Part shown: positions 1 through 11,610 of the stretch, piece after piece | Layout: each line of letters opens with the position of its first letter | Position numbering within the stretch: position 1 is the stretch's first letter | Assembly (NCBI GenBank): GCA_963971575.1 | Contig: OZ020625.1 | Location: forward strand, 17,762,829 to 17,826,828 | Source: Liopterus haemorrhoidalis | Lineage: Eukaryota > Arthropoda > Insecta > Coleoptera > Dytiscidae | Reading direction: 5' to 3' | DNA: 64,000 nucleotides | Program-made: the position numbers and the translations under genes | Notes under the pieces: model-generated | What the model saw: only the letters and a program-made list of their open reading frames with translations | Database searches by the model: none | Told to the model about the DNA's origin: nothing

Positions 1-699
1 AGTTACTGTAAAATAATATTTTATGTATATTTTTGTATTAAATACGTTGCCATTAAATTGAAAAAAAAAAAAATAAAATAAAAAAATTAACAAACATAAA
101 TTAAAAGAATTAGAGCGTTGCTATTATATTCTGGGAAAATTAATATGGTAATTAAAATTAATAAAGGATAATGCGTTGCCATTAATATATAATATAATAT
201 ATCTCGAGTTACACGTATATAGCTGTATTTTTCATGTATTCATATAAAGCGTAATACATTTTTTCGTTCTTTGTTTTAAGTATTAGTTGAATATTAGTTG
301 GTAGAGTTATTTTGTTTTCAGTTATTATTTTATACAATTGTTTTTGTTGGATTTGATACAAATTTCATGTTAGAAATAAGTGATTCAAGTCGGCTTCATA
401 GCCTTGTGAGCAGGGACATATGTTGGATTCTATTAAGTTAAATCTATAAAGATGTGCAGGACACATTGTATGATTAAATCTCATCCTTGATTTTGCTGTT
501 ACATATTTTAATAAATAGGAATAGGAGTTTTACTAAACCATGGTTTTTTAATGGTGTTCTGTATGTTAAAATAAAATATACCTTTTTCCTCTGATGTAAT
601 ATTAAATTGATTTTGCCATGCTTTATGATAACTAAGTTTTGTTTCCGCGATATTTTCGTTTGAGAAATGTAACACTTGTTCAATTGCACCCTGTTCTAT

Positions 700-3465
700 T
701 GCTAATTTAGCTTTAGAATCGACTATTTTGTTGCCCTTAATATCCGCGTGACCTTTGATCCATATAATTTTTACATCAATGTTTTTATTATGTTTGGCTA
801 TATTTATGTTTTCTATTATCTTATATATTATTTTGGGGTTGTTAGTGAATCCTGGGTTTTTTAATTTTTGAATAGAGCTCAGACTGTCTGTTAGAATAGT
901 GACTGAATTGTAATCTGGAATGTGTAAGTTTAATAAATACTCAGTAGCGCGATATATTGCTTAAAGTTCTATATGGGATATATTAACAGTTTTATTTGTT
1001 TTGTACATAAAATCTTTTTCTGTTTGGGGATCATATATGGCAAATCCAGTGCCTTCATTTTGTTTTGATCCATCTGCATATATTTCGTATGTTTTCCCGA
1101 GTTTTGAATTGATTAATTTTGTAGAATATTATTGTTTTTTATTTGTATTTCTGAACTAACTATATTATTAGGAAGATAGAATTCTAGTGGATATAAGAAG
1201 CATGTTAGATTAAAATTTCTTTCAACAGTAATTTTTGAAACTTTGTAACTCAAGAAACTATTCACTAGAGGAGGTAGTATTCTGCGTTGCCAGTAAGGGG
1301 AGATGAGACATTTAGTTGAAAGATGTATAATATTATCGGTGAGGATATGTAATTTATTGGTGTACATATGTATGCAGCCAGAATTTGTTTGATAACGTTT
1401 TTCTTCTTATATTAAGAGGGAGTTCGTACCATTCAGCGAGTAGGCTGTGTTTAGGTGTTGATTGCATAGCTCCGATACATAGTCTGAGGTTTTTATATTG
1501 TATTTTATTTAGTAATTCTAATAAACTATTAGTTGCAGAACTATACACTGTACAACCGTAGTCAATAATTGATCTAATTCTACACCTATAAAACGTAATG
1601 ACTGTTGATACATCAGCACCCCATTTTTTCTTAGAAATTATTCTAAGCATATTAACTGCTGAATCACATTTTTTAACGAGATTACGAATGTGGGACTTAA
1701 CATTTAATTTTGCGTCTAAATGCATCCCTAGATATTTAATTTCTAGTACCAGGTTAATTTGTATTCCTCCCAAATTTAGTGACTTAGGGAGAGAATTTTG
1801 TCTGTGTCTCGTGAAACATACTATTTTTGTTTTATTCGCACATAGTTCTAGGCCGTGATTTCTGAGTCAATCAATCATTATACGCATATCTATATTCAGA
1901 GAATGTTGTGTAACTGAAAATTTTGTTGAGGTGCAGTATATTATTTATTTATTTTACATCGGGCTATTTCTGCAACGAGGCTAATCGCCGATGCCAGGGG
2001 GCGAGCTCCTACACCTGGATAAGTGGTGAATGATTGTGAAAATGAGAGTAATGTAAACATATTATTCTCGCCCGAATAATATTACCAACGAAGGAGGCTG
2101 GAACCACCGACCGCCCAGTCTTGACTGTTTCTACCAGTTTAAAACCGCACGACTTAATGCGCTCGGTCACTCCGTTGGCTGAGGTGCAGTATAAGCACAT
2201 ATCGTCTGCATAACTTAAAAAACTTGTTTCAGGAATGGGTACTTGCACCAGTTCAAAAGTATAAATAAGAAATAAAATGGGGCTCAACACACCCCCTTGT
2301 GGTAAACCTAATTTGGATGTTCTAGGTCCTATCATATTTTGTGCGTGTTTTATGTAAAGAATGCGCGACTTAATTATGTTTTTTATTGATTTAATTATAT
2401 TAAATGGTATTTTTAATTTATACATTTTGTTAATTAGTGTATCTGATCAAACGTTATCATAAGCCCCTTTGATGTCCAAAAAAGCAGTTAAATAATTATT
2501 GGCAGAGTTCTGAATGGCTGTGCACAGAGTAGCTAAACTATCTAAACAACTGTAAATTTTTCCGAAATCCAAACATGCAATTTGGGATAATGTTTTTAGA
2601 TTCTAGCCACCATTCTAATCTAGTTTTAATCAGACGTTCATATGTTTTAAGTAAACATGATGATAGTGCAATAGGTCTGTAAGAATCTACTTTGTGCGGG
2701 TCTTTGTTAGGTTTGAGCAACGGGATTATGTTGTATTTATTCCAGTCAGGAATAGTTATGCCAGAATCATAAATTTTGTTGTATATATTTAATAATATTT
2801 TTTTCATATTTTTCGGAAGGTGATGAATCATAGGATAGCGTATTTCGTCATGTCCTGGAGAAGTATTCGATGATGATTTTATTGCGTTTAAAAGTTCGGG
2901 GAATGTGAATGGCTTGTTTAATTCCGATGTTAAATTTGCATTTGTTATATTTACAGTATAATCATTATTTTCTGCTACGGGGGGAGCCAGTTTTTGTAAG
3001 AATTCTTCTAATATAATGAAAGATGCAGAGGTAGTATTTGTAGGAGAAGGGTTGATACCGTGGTCAATGTTTTTAATTTTTTGCCAGATAGATTTAGAGG
3101 GGGTATCTTTATTTAAGGTGTTTAAAAAAAATTTCAATTATTTTTTCTTTTCAATTTATAAATTCTTTTGGCTTTGGCGGCCATTCTTTGGCATGTGATA
3201 TAATTATCTACATTTTTTTGTATGTTATATTTTTTATATGCGTCTTTACGTTCCTGCTCAGCTTTTTCGCATTCCTCGTCCCACCAACATTTAATGCGAT
3301 GTGGATTGATTGTTTTTATTTGATTTTTAGGAATTGATTTACTAGATGCTTCAATTATAATTTTAATAAATTTATAATAATTGTGAATGTGATCGTCGGT
3401 GTAATTGCATTTTTTAGCTAAGTTGTGTGCTGTGTTATTACAAGATACCCAGTCAGCATCTTGTA
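700..3465 (-). pseudogene. LINE reverse transcriptase and RNase H (broken)
   Basis: RT palm and fingers are read from about 3137 down: SYRPIALSSCLLKTYERLIK and GFRKN at 2538-3137, then LPQGGVLSPILF and the catalytic box SYADD at 2009-2425. After the SINE the frame resumes with the thumb and connection region (1354-1927). The RNase H domain covers about 1110-700, with YADGSK, HIEL, LTDSLSSI and IKGHADIKGN in the usual order. An in-frame TAA follows HIEL at about 963, and the 27-29 kb copy has the same stop. Other stops and frameshifts confirm that this is a fossil. Confidence 0.88.
1941..2180 (-). mobile_element. tRNA-Ser-like SINE, copy 1
   Basis: A 240-bp insertion in the LINE RT just after the YADD box. 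On the minus strand it starts AGCCAACGGAGTGGCCGAGC and contains a box-A-like TGGCCGAGCGCATTAAG and a box-B-like GGTTCGAGCC, arranged as in tRNA-Ser, then a tRNA-unrelated body and an (ATAA)n-type tail. The 13-bp target duplication GAGGTGCAGTATA flanks it exactly at 1928-1940 and 2181-2193. Related copies lie at 29055-29295 and 41713-41967. The tRNA-Ser assignment is by eye. Confidence 0.88.
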
Positions 3466-6400
3466 GGGGAGACTGGGGACGGTTGATACACCTAACAGAA
3501 TTAGTAAATAAAAATGGATTAAATGATGGTTTTTAAAAACTTTTTTTTTTTTATATGATACATCAGACATTTACTTTAATGTCACCATTAAAGAAACGTG
3601 TCTAGATTTATTCCCAAAAATACTATTAAACATTTGTTCATTTGTTGCAAAATGTATCATTCCTCCCTGCATATGGGAGGTTTGATAAAGTGTCGAGGAG
3701 GTATGATACACTATAAAATACATAGATTAGTTAGGTACAGAAAATGCATTTATTCGGTTTCAATCACTTTTTAACATATATTTTCATATTTGTCAAAATT
3801 CATAGAAAAAGTTAACATCCTGTCCATCCTTGCTGTCCCTCCAGATAATTGTGGATAAGGTAATTTTTTAACCCTGGATGTTTCTACATAGCCCTCATCT
3901 GCGACATCTGGGAACACAAACCGGTATCCAGGTTTTTTTTGCCTCATGAAATTAATATAAAATTGGTCATTATTGCGATATGGAATATCAATAACTTGTC
4001 CGACATAATGACGTACAGTTTTTTTTGTATCAAAACGAACAATTACATAGTCATATTTCGCAATTCCATTTACAGGCTCATCTTCAATTTCATTATTCAA
4101 TGTGTCTATATTACTTGATGAAGTAGAAGAAATTGACATGCTATCATCACTAGTAATTTCTTCATAAGTAACAGAGCTCTTCTTAATCCTCTTTCCTGGC
4201 CTTTTCTTATTCTTACTGTTCTCACTGTTAAAGGGAATCTTTTTTTGGACTCGAGAGAGTTTATTTTTTAGTCGTTTAGCGTGCTCCTCTTCAATTTCCT
4301 GTTTATTAGGTGTATCTGTTAAAATTCTTGTCATTGCTGGTTTCCTTCCACCTATTTTCTTTCGAGGCGGTGCTTTAGGAAATGGACGTACTTGTTCTCG
4401 GCTTCTTGTAGTGTCAAGAAGAATTGAATTGCTTGTTGAAGGAGTGGGTTCAGTTTGTTTATTAGACTCTATTGATTTCAATTCAGAGGTGTGTACTAAA
4501 AGAACATCTGTAGGATTTAGCGAGGCCGCGCCCTGTGGCCGTTCAAGTTCAAGTGTGGGATTACATGATTCCATTGGGAACTTTGTTGGATCAGGCCGAT
4601 CTGTAACATTGGAACACAGAAAATCTGCATCTGTGAATGTATTTGGATTAAAAGGAAAGATTCCCGTTTTCGAAAATCCCTTAACTATGTTTAAAGGCGT
4701 AAATGCCCTCTGATAAGCTTTTCCGACAAGTTCCGCTATATTCGGTAATCCAATTGTTTGTCCTGGATGATTAACCATAAAATTGTCACATTCTACATTA
4801 TAATAAGACTTAAAATGACCATAAACAGCAACGTCTAACGGCTGTAACTTGTGACTGGTGTGAGGTGGGATCGTCAAAACCACAACACCCTTTTCTTTGC
4901 AAATACTGAGTCCCTTGGGTGAAATTTGACTATAATGATTGTCCAAGATCAGCAAAGCTTTATTTTCCAAGGAGCACTTAGCATACTTTATAAAATGCAT
5001 CAAATATAATTCGAAATTATCATTAGTCATCCAACCACTGGGGTGAGTAGCAGCTTCAGAGCCTGGCGGTGCGCCTCTTGTCGTGTAATCTTGTTGCCTC
5101 ACTCGAAGAACACAAAAAACGGCGGTATCGATGTGCCTATTGCGTTTATTGTACAGCATACCGTGACGGTCTGGCCACGCTCACCAGATGTTGTCTTAGA
5201 GACTTGCTTCTGTCCTTTTTGCGATATGACTTTTCCAGGCTTGTGAACTGTTTGAACGCCAGTCTCGTCACAATTATAAATAGAGTCAGGACCAAACGAA
5301 TATCGTGTCATCACCGAATGAAGAAGTCCATAAAATTCCTCCACGGTATGTTTGTTAAAAGCAGTCCCGCGACTAAGACTAGTAGGTTCAGGTGCCCTCA
5401 GAGACAATTGATTATTGCGTGACATAAATCCACGTAGCCAGTCATATTAGGCAGTTTCATTTTCATTCCAATTTTGTGGAATTTTCTTTTCATTTGCTTT
5501 AGCAAAAAGAAAAGCCAATTTTCTAGCCTCCTTTGGTGTTAAACCATAATTCATTTTGGTAGCAGTTAATAAATAATCAGCTAAAGATGATTCTTCTTCA
5601 ACCGTAAATATCTTATTGGTTATATAATTTGGTTGAAAATTAGCGTCTTCTCCTTTTTCTTTATATTTTTTTACATAACGCAGTAGAGTCATTTTATCTA
5701 AATGATATTTTCTGGCAGTGTCACGAAGTGCGCATTTATTCTCTACCACCTTCTTCACAGCTTCTTTGATGGTTGTAGGCGAAGCTGGAACGCGATCAGT
5801 CTTCTTCTTCCATTGGAAAGGCATTTCCTGTCATAAAATATATTATTTTAGGCTGTATCCTCATTAGAGGGCTGAGCGTAAAAAGTTCTCGCTCGGAAAA
5901 TCATAAAATAAAGCAAGATAGATATTTTATTGTATGACAAGTCTAGTATTATTCATACACAATGATTTTATTTTATGGCGATCTAAGCGCGCTTTGAGTG
6001 TAGTCCGGGTTCTGTACGCGGCCTTAATTATAGATACAACTAATTTCAAACAATGGAAATAAAGACACTATTTCAACACTTTATCTAAAAAAGTACAGGG
6101 AGGTATGATACGTATCAAACCTCCCAGCCAAAAACGTATCATACCTCCCCACACTAATATAAATTACTAAATAGTTTTTTTCTATGATCTAACCTACAAT
6201 ATTAAATATAGTAAATATGTGAAAAGATATGTGAGAGTATGTGTTTTGCAACAAAAAAAATATTCATACTTATATCTAGCGTATTCAAAGTTATGTCTTT
6301 ACATATACATGGAGCAAATACTTACAATTAGCACGTAAAAACAAAATTTCACTTAGCACAACGATAGTATTTGCCTAGCAACTTTTTATTTATATTCATA

Positions 6401-6518
6401 GGTAGTAGCACTTGACTTAACATATTCTGAGAAATTTTCAGTGCTCTCAGATTTATAATTGCGCCAAATTTAAAGGTGTATCATACCTCCTAGTGTATCA
6501 ATCATCCCCAGTCTCCCC
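3466..6518 (-). mobile_element. Tigger/pogo DNA transposon (3053 bp)
   Basis: The ends are inverted copies of GGGGAGACTGGGG followed by a GATACACC-like block: 3466 reads gggagactggggacggttga, and the minus strand from 6518 reads ggggagactggggatgattg. TA duplications flank it at 3464-3465 and 6519-6520. It encodes one transposase (3771-5824). Removing the element and one TA rejoins the interrupted LINE frame without a shift (...NKWR-V-QDADW...), which fixes both ends to the base. Confidence 0.93.
3771..5824 (-). pseudogene. Tigger/pogo transposase (two lesions)
   Basis: The N-terminus has a Psq-type helix-turn-helix (ALRDTARKYHLDKMTLLRYV, about residues 35-55). A DDE_1-type catalytic core follows: first Asp in IYNCDETG, second in ILDNHYSQ, third in LQPLDVAVYGHF, the DDD arrangement of pogo/Tigger. 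The C-terminus is basic (KKRPGKRIKK) and then has a conserved-looking VGQVIDIPY segment. The frame is broken twice: an in-frame TAA near 5447-5449 and a single-base frameshift near 5100-5120. It starts at 5824 (MPFQWKKKT). In an intact relative this enzyme would cut and paste its own element; this copy cannot make a full protein. Confidence 0.92.
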
Positions 6519-7229
6519 TACTCTCCACTTGTTTTTCAGATTAACTGTGATTTTACCCGGTTTGTTACCTATTTCAAGAATCAATGGGAAATGGTTAGAT
6601 CCATGAGTATCAGGAATTGTACGCCAGTTAAATTTAGAGTAGAGGGTTGGAGAACATATGGAAAGATCAACTGCAGATTTTTGTTGAGAGGGGTTGGTAC
6701 ATAATGTTGGTGAACCATCGTTTAGTATGCAGAAGTTGTGCAGATCAGTTGCTTCTATTAAGTTTTCGCCTTCTTTATCGGTTGAAACACACCCCCAAGC
6801 TGCGTGGTGACAGTTAAAATCGCCAGCAAAAATTGTTCTGGATGAACTTTGACTGATAATATTAGCCCAGGAATTTTTTGAAATTTTATGTTTAGATTTA
6901 GCATATATTGACATTATTTGGCATTCTTTATTCAGTATATTAGTTTTAATACATGATATTTGTAAAATATCATGGAGGTTGTGAGTAATATTTATAGCAG
7001 TATATGGAATTGGTTTCCTGATTAGAATTGCTCAACCTCCGTTTCCGTCAAAACGGTCAGTGTTTATTATATTATAATTACTAATTATTGGAGGGGCGTT
7101 GCCTGGTTTAATCCATGTTTCAGATAATATAGCTATGTCTATTTTATATTTTGGTAAAAGATGATATAAAGAGTTTTTGTTAGCATATATTGGTCTACAG
7201 TTCCATTGAAGAATATTTGTGCCTTCCAT
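6519..7229 (-). pseudogene. LINE AP endonuclease domain (broken)
   Basis: This is the 5' half of the LINE pol frame, cut from the RT half by the Tigger element. The minus strand gives NILQWNCR at the start (7229 down), AILSETWIKP, then GDFNCHHAAWGC, VDLSICSP and DTHGSNHFPLIL, the ordered motifs of the exonuclease-endonuclease-phosphatase nickase that starts target-primed reverse transcription. Frame breaks around 6915-7031 disable it. Confidence 0.88.
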
Positions 7230-7230
7230 G

Positions 7231-7790
7231 TTAGTTTATATTGGGGGCTGAGCATGAACTATTTGATAATATATTATTAATCATAATTTTTAAGGATTCT
7301 GAGTTTGGTATGGAGCTATCTGTACCCATAATATTTTTTAATATCGTGATTATTAACTGAATAATAAGTTCGGTATTTATGTTCAGATTATTGTGATATT
7401 GTGGGGGGTATGGGTTCTGTACGATATGTGAGCTGGGGTGTTTATTGGCTTGATAAAACATTTCTGAGGGCGGAGGTGCCGAATTTCTGTGGTACGTTTT
7501 GGCTGCTGAATTATTTTGAGCTGCATATTTATTGTAGTTATAATGAGATGCTACAGCAGGGGTTTTATTTGTATATAAATAATTGTTTTTATTACTTGTT
7601 GAAGGTTTAGGGGGGGGGGGGGGCTAATGTTTCTATTATTATTATTTGAACCTAATTCAGGAAAATGTGTTGATTGTTCTACATTATTGCTGAATTTAAG
7701 GGCATTAGAGTAAGGTGTATTATTGTAAATGTTAGAAGCTTCTTTATAGGTTAGGTTTTTTTAGGCCATTATTTCTTTTATATTTTTTTG
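7231..7790 (-). pseudogene. LINE ORF1/gag-like C-terminal remnant
   Basis: Minus-strand translation gives a short, low-complexity, N/S/T/P-rich stretch (NLTYKEASNIYN, THFPELGS, then SSHIVQNPYPPQYHN) ending just upstream of the endonuclease. The plus-strand LINE at 29704-31885 has the equivalent segment after its zinc knuckles (TYFEAT, HFPNIKS), which supports the call. A C-run at about 7611-7622 (minus strand) falls inside it. The part with the zinc knuckles is missing because the sequence changes to satellite near 7795. Confidence 0.65.
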
Positions 7791-7795
7791 AATAG

Positions 7796-10190
7796 AAGTG
7801 ACGCATTTTTTTTATTTGCACTTTATTTTCTTCATTTTAAAAATTAAAGAGACGCATTTTTTTGCTTTTCACTTTATTTTCTTCATTTTAAAAATTATGT
7901 TACGCATTGTTTTTGCTTTTCACTTTATTTTCCTCATTTTGAAAATTAAAGTGACACATTTTTTTTCTTTTCACATTATTTTCTTCATTTTGTAAATTAA
8001 AGTGACTTAATTTGTTTGCTTCTCACTTTATTTTCTTCATTTTAAAAATTAAAGTGACGCATTTTTTTGCTTTTCACTTTATTTTGTTCATTTTAAAAAT
8101 TGAAGCGACGCATTTTTATGCTTTCACTTTATTTTCTTCATTTTAAAAATTAAAGTGACGCATTTTCTTTGCTTTTCACTTTATTTTCTTATTAATGTTT
8201 AGTATTAACATTTTTTACAATTATTTGTTTATTGTTTATTTAAAAATAGAAGTGTCACATTTTTTTTTGCTTTTCACTTTGTTTTCTTCATTTTAAAAAT
8301 AAAAGTGACGCAGTTTCTTTGCTTTTCACTTTGTTTTCTTCATTTTAAAAATAAAAGTGACGCAGTTTCTTTGCTTTTCACTTTGTTTTCTTCATTTTAA
8401 ATATAAAAGTGACGCAGTTTCTTTGCTTTTCACTTTGTTTTCTTCATTTTAAAAATAAAAGTGACGCGGTTTCTTTGCTTTTCACTTTGTTTTCTTCATT
8501 TTAAAAATAAAAGTGACGCAGTTTCTTTGCTTTTCACTTTGTTTTCTTCATTTTAAAAATAAAAGTGACGCAGTTTCTTTGCTTTTCACTTTGTTTTCTT
8601 CATTTTAAAAATAAAAGTGACGCGGTTTCTTTGCTTTTCACTTTGTTTTCTTCATTTTAAAAATAAAAGTGACGCAGTTTCTTTGCTTTTCACTTTGTTT
8701 TCTTCATTTTAAAAATAAAAGTGACGCAGTTTCTTTGCTTTTCACTTTATTTTCTTCATTTTAAAAATAAAAGTGACGCATTTTGTTTGCTTTTCACTTT
8801 ATTTTCTTCATTTTAAAAATAAAAGTGAGGCATTTTCTTTACTTTTCATTTTATTTTCTGTATTTTAAAAATTAAAGTGACACATTTTCTTTGCTTTTCA
8901 CTTTATTTTCTTGTTAATGTTTAGTATTAACTTTTTTTTGCAATTTTTTGTTTATTGTTTATTTAAAAATAAAAGTGATGCATTTTCTTTGCTTTTCACT
9001 TTATTTTCTTGTTAATGTTTAGTATTAACTTTTTTTGCAATTTTTTGTTTATTGTTTATTTAAAAATAAAAGTGATGCATTTTCTTTGCTTTTCACTTTA
9101 TTTTCTTGTTAATGTTTAGTATTAACTTTTTTTTGCAATTTTTTGTTTATTGTTTATTTAAAAATAAAAGTGATGCATTTTCTTTGCTTTTCACTTTATT
9201 TTCTTATTAAAGTTTAGTATTAAATTTTTATTGTTTATTTAAAAATAAAAGACACATTCTTTTTGCTTTTCACTTTATTTTCTTGTTAATGTTTAGTATT
9301 AACTTTTTTTGGCAATTTTTTGTTTATTGTTTATTTAAAAATAAAAGTGACGCATTTTCTTTGCTTTTCACTTTATTTTCTTTATTTTAAAAATTAAAGT
9401 GACACATTTTCGTTGCTTTTCACTTTATTTTCTGTATTTTAAAAATTAAAGTGACACATTTTCTTTGCTTTTCACTTTATTTTCTTGTTAATGTTTAGTA
9501 TTAACTTTTTTTGCAATTTTTTGTTTATTGTTTATTTAAAAATAAAAGTGATGCATTTTCTTTGCTTTTCACTTTATTTTCTTGTTAATGTTTAGTATTA
9601 ACTTTTTTTTGCAATTTTTTGTTTATTGTTTATTTAAAAATAAAAGTGATGCATTTTCTTTGCTTTTCACTTTATTTTCTTATTAAAGTTTAGTATTAAA
9701 TTTTTATTGTTTATTTAAAAATAAAAGACACATTCTTTTTGCTTTTCACTTTATTTTCTTGTTAATGTTTAGTATTAACTTTTTTTGGCAATTTTTTGTT
9801 TATTGTTTATTTAAAAATAAAAGTGACGCATTTTCTTTGCTTTTCACTTTATTTTCTTTATTTTAAAAATTAAAGTGACACATTTTCGTTGCTTTTCACT
9901 TTATTTTCTGTATTTTAAAAATTAAAGTGACACATTTTCTTTGCTTTTCACTTTATTTTCTTGTTAATGTTTAGTATTAACTTTTTTTTGCAATTTTTTG
10001 TTTATTGTTTATTTAAAAATAAAAGTGATGCATTTTCTTTGCTTTTCACTTTATTTTCTTATTAACGTTTAGTATTAAATTTTTATTGTTTATTTAAAAA
10101 TAAAAGACACATTCTTTTTGCTTTTCACTTTATTTTCTTGTTAATGTTTAGTATTAACTTTTTTTTGCAATTTTTGTTTATTGTTTATGT
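7796..10190. repeat. AT-rich satellite with higher-order structure
   Basis: About 2.4 kb of tandem repeat. The basic unit is 52 bp, with a core GTGACGCAGTTTCTTTGC followed by TTTTCACTTT; it is cleanest at 8289-8760, where about nine copies are nearly identical. From about 8910 a 98-bp variant appears, the basic unit joined to a block TTAATGTTTAGTATTAAC. A 476-bp block of several variants is repeated (9204 to 9680), then again with one 98-bp unit missing (10059). Outer units at 7796-8280 are more diverged. Short open frames here are by-products of the repeat. Confidence 0.93.
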
Positions 10191-10344
10191 ATTATTTATT
10201 ATTAATAATGTTTATTGTTCAATGAAATAATTAACATTGATAAAATAAATTGAACGATATATTTTGGTTCTAAATATATCAGTCGAACTCTTCACCAGAG
10301 TCTAGTACACGATATGCCGGTCTGAAAAGAATTTTAGTCTATGT
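10191..10344. other. Short AT-rich spacer
   Basis: No gene or clear repeat. It ends in the left target duplication (10337-10344) of the hAT element that follows. Confidence 0.5.
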
Positions 10345-10955
10345 CATTGGTAGTCAACCTGGTCCCTACCGCCCACTAGTGGGCGATAGGAATTTTTTGG
10401 TGGGCGGTAGGGGTTTTGTCCAATGCTGGCTACTTTCCGTTTTTTTTTTTTTAAATTTAATTGACGTTTTAAAAACATTAAAAGGGAAATTTTTTAAAAT
10501 ATTATTTAAAAAAATTTCATAGCATTATTGAAAAACATTTTCATTAAGTTTTCATACAATTCTTGGAATTTTTTGGTGGGCGGTAGGGGTTTTGTCCAAT
10601 GCTGGCTACTTTCCGTTTTTTTTTTTTAATTTAATTGACGTTTTAAAAACATTAAAATGGAAATTTTTTAAAGTATTATTTAAAAAAATTTCATAGCATT
10701 ATTGAAAAACATTTTCATTAAGTTTTCATACAATTCTTTACTGTTTATAGTTAAATTTCTCAAAATATACCATTTTTATCGCCCGCGCATAAGTTTAATT
10801 CACTTTACGTGAAACTAAATGGCGTTTTTGTAGCTAAATTTTGCGAAAGTATTTGGTAAGTTATTATAATTATACAACAGGTGGGCGGTATGAAATTTTT
10901 TCTACCAATAGAGATGCTAAAGTGGGCGGTAGGTATGAAAGGTTGAGTACCCCTG
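10345..10955. mobile_element. hAT-type MITE with internal duplication (611 bp)
   Basis: The termini are imperfect inverted repeats: CATTGGTAGTCAACC at the left and the complement of CAGGGGTACTCAACC at the right, each followed by CTACCGCCCAC. The 8-bp target duplication GTCTATGT is exact (10337-10344 and 10956-10963), as expected for hAT. It has no transposase. A 176-bp internal segment is present twice in tandem (10389-10564 and 10565-10740). Confidence 0.93.
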
Positions 10956-11203
10956 GTCTATGTTATAATCCGCACGGACTGTTACATATCGGATATATAT
11001 TAATAAAACATGTGGTTGTATTAAATTGTTGGAAGAATCTGCAATATAATGTGGTTTTTAAGCGATATTTGTTGTATCTGTCTCAAACATGAGAAGCAAT
11101 TTCGTAAACTTTTCAACCAAAGTGTTAATGTAAACTACTATTCCAGGTTACAATTAATATTTCCGGAAATGGTAAGAATTTATTATTTTATGTTATATGC
11201 CTA

Positions 11204-11608
11204 CAGTCTGTTCCAAACGGTTAAGCGGAACTAAATGGGAATTTAGTTCTTTTAGGTTGCCACGAGAAGGGACCTTGCTTGGGTTATTTCATTTTTCATG
11301 TTGGGATGTCAAAATTTAAAATTTCAACAATGAAACCATGGAAACGAATGAAATATGTCAAAATTAAATATTTTTTTAACGTATTTTAATGACAAAAAAA
11401 TAAATAAATGGGAAATTTTTATTAAAAATGACAAAAAATCAAAATATAAAGAAAATGACATTTTAAAATGATATTAACCTTAACCAAAAAATGTTAATTG
11501 TAAGTATGATTTACAAAGCTTAAACAAAACGGCCGAAAAGCACGATTTAAACGATGAAAGTAACTAGATTGCAAAATCTAGTTCCGCTTAACCGTTTGGA
11601 ACAGACTG
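11204..11608. mobile_element. TA-flanked MITE (405 bp), Tc1/mariner-like
   Basis: The two ends are inverted copies of about 30 bp starting CAGTCTGTTCCAAACGG and including AAGCGGAACTA. TA dinucleotides flank it (11202-11203 and 11609-11610). It is AT-rich inside with no coding capacity; short open frames are incidental. A second copy in reverse orientation is at about 50149-50495. Confidence 0.9.
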
Positions 11609-11610
11609 TA

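Larger units (their letters stand above)
1..7795 (-). mobile_element. Non-LTR retrotransposon (LINE), copy 1, interrupted
   Basis: A minus-strand LINE whose 3' end runs off the window start and whose 5' part is lost into the satellite at about 7795. Reading the minus strand from 7795 down, it shows the end of an ORF1/gag-like region, an apurinic-type endonuclease, RT and an RNase H domain, then an AT-rich 3' UTR (1 to about 470). RNase H plus an AP endonuclease fits the I/R1/LOA side of the LINE tree; the exact clade is not resolved. It is dead: many stops, a SINE at 1941-2180 and a Tigger transposon at 3466-6518. A second, 5'-truncated copy lies at 27034-29562. Confidence 0.9.

Noticed and set aside
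2090..2180. Possible tRNA gene (box A and box B on the minus strand)
   Set aside because: The segment is the head of a 240-bp SINE with a target duplication; it has no intact acceptor stem and recurs at 29.2 and 41.9 kb.
4411..5422. Plus-strand open frames of 67-117 codons across the Tigger transposase
   Set aside because: Antisense to the recognised transposase, with no domain of their own.
7796..10190. Regular spacing reminiscent of a CRISPR array
   Set aside because: There are no unique spacers between constant repeats. It is a plain tandem satellite in a eukaryotic genome.
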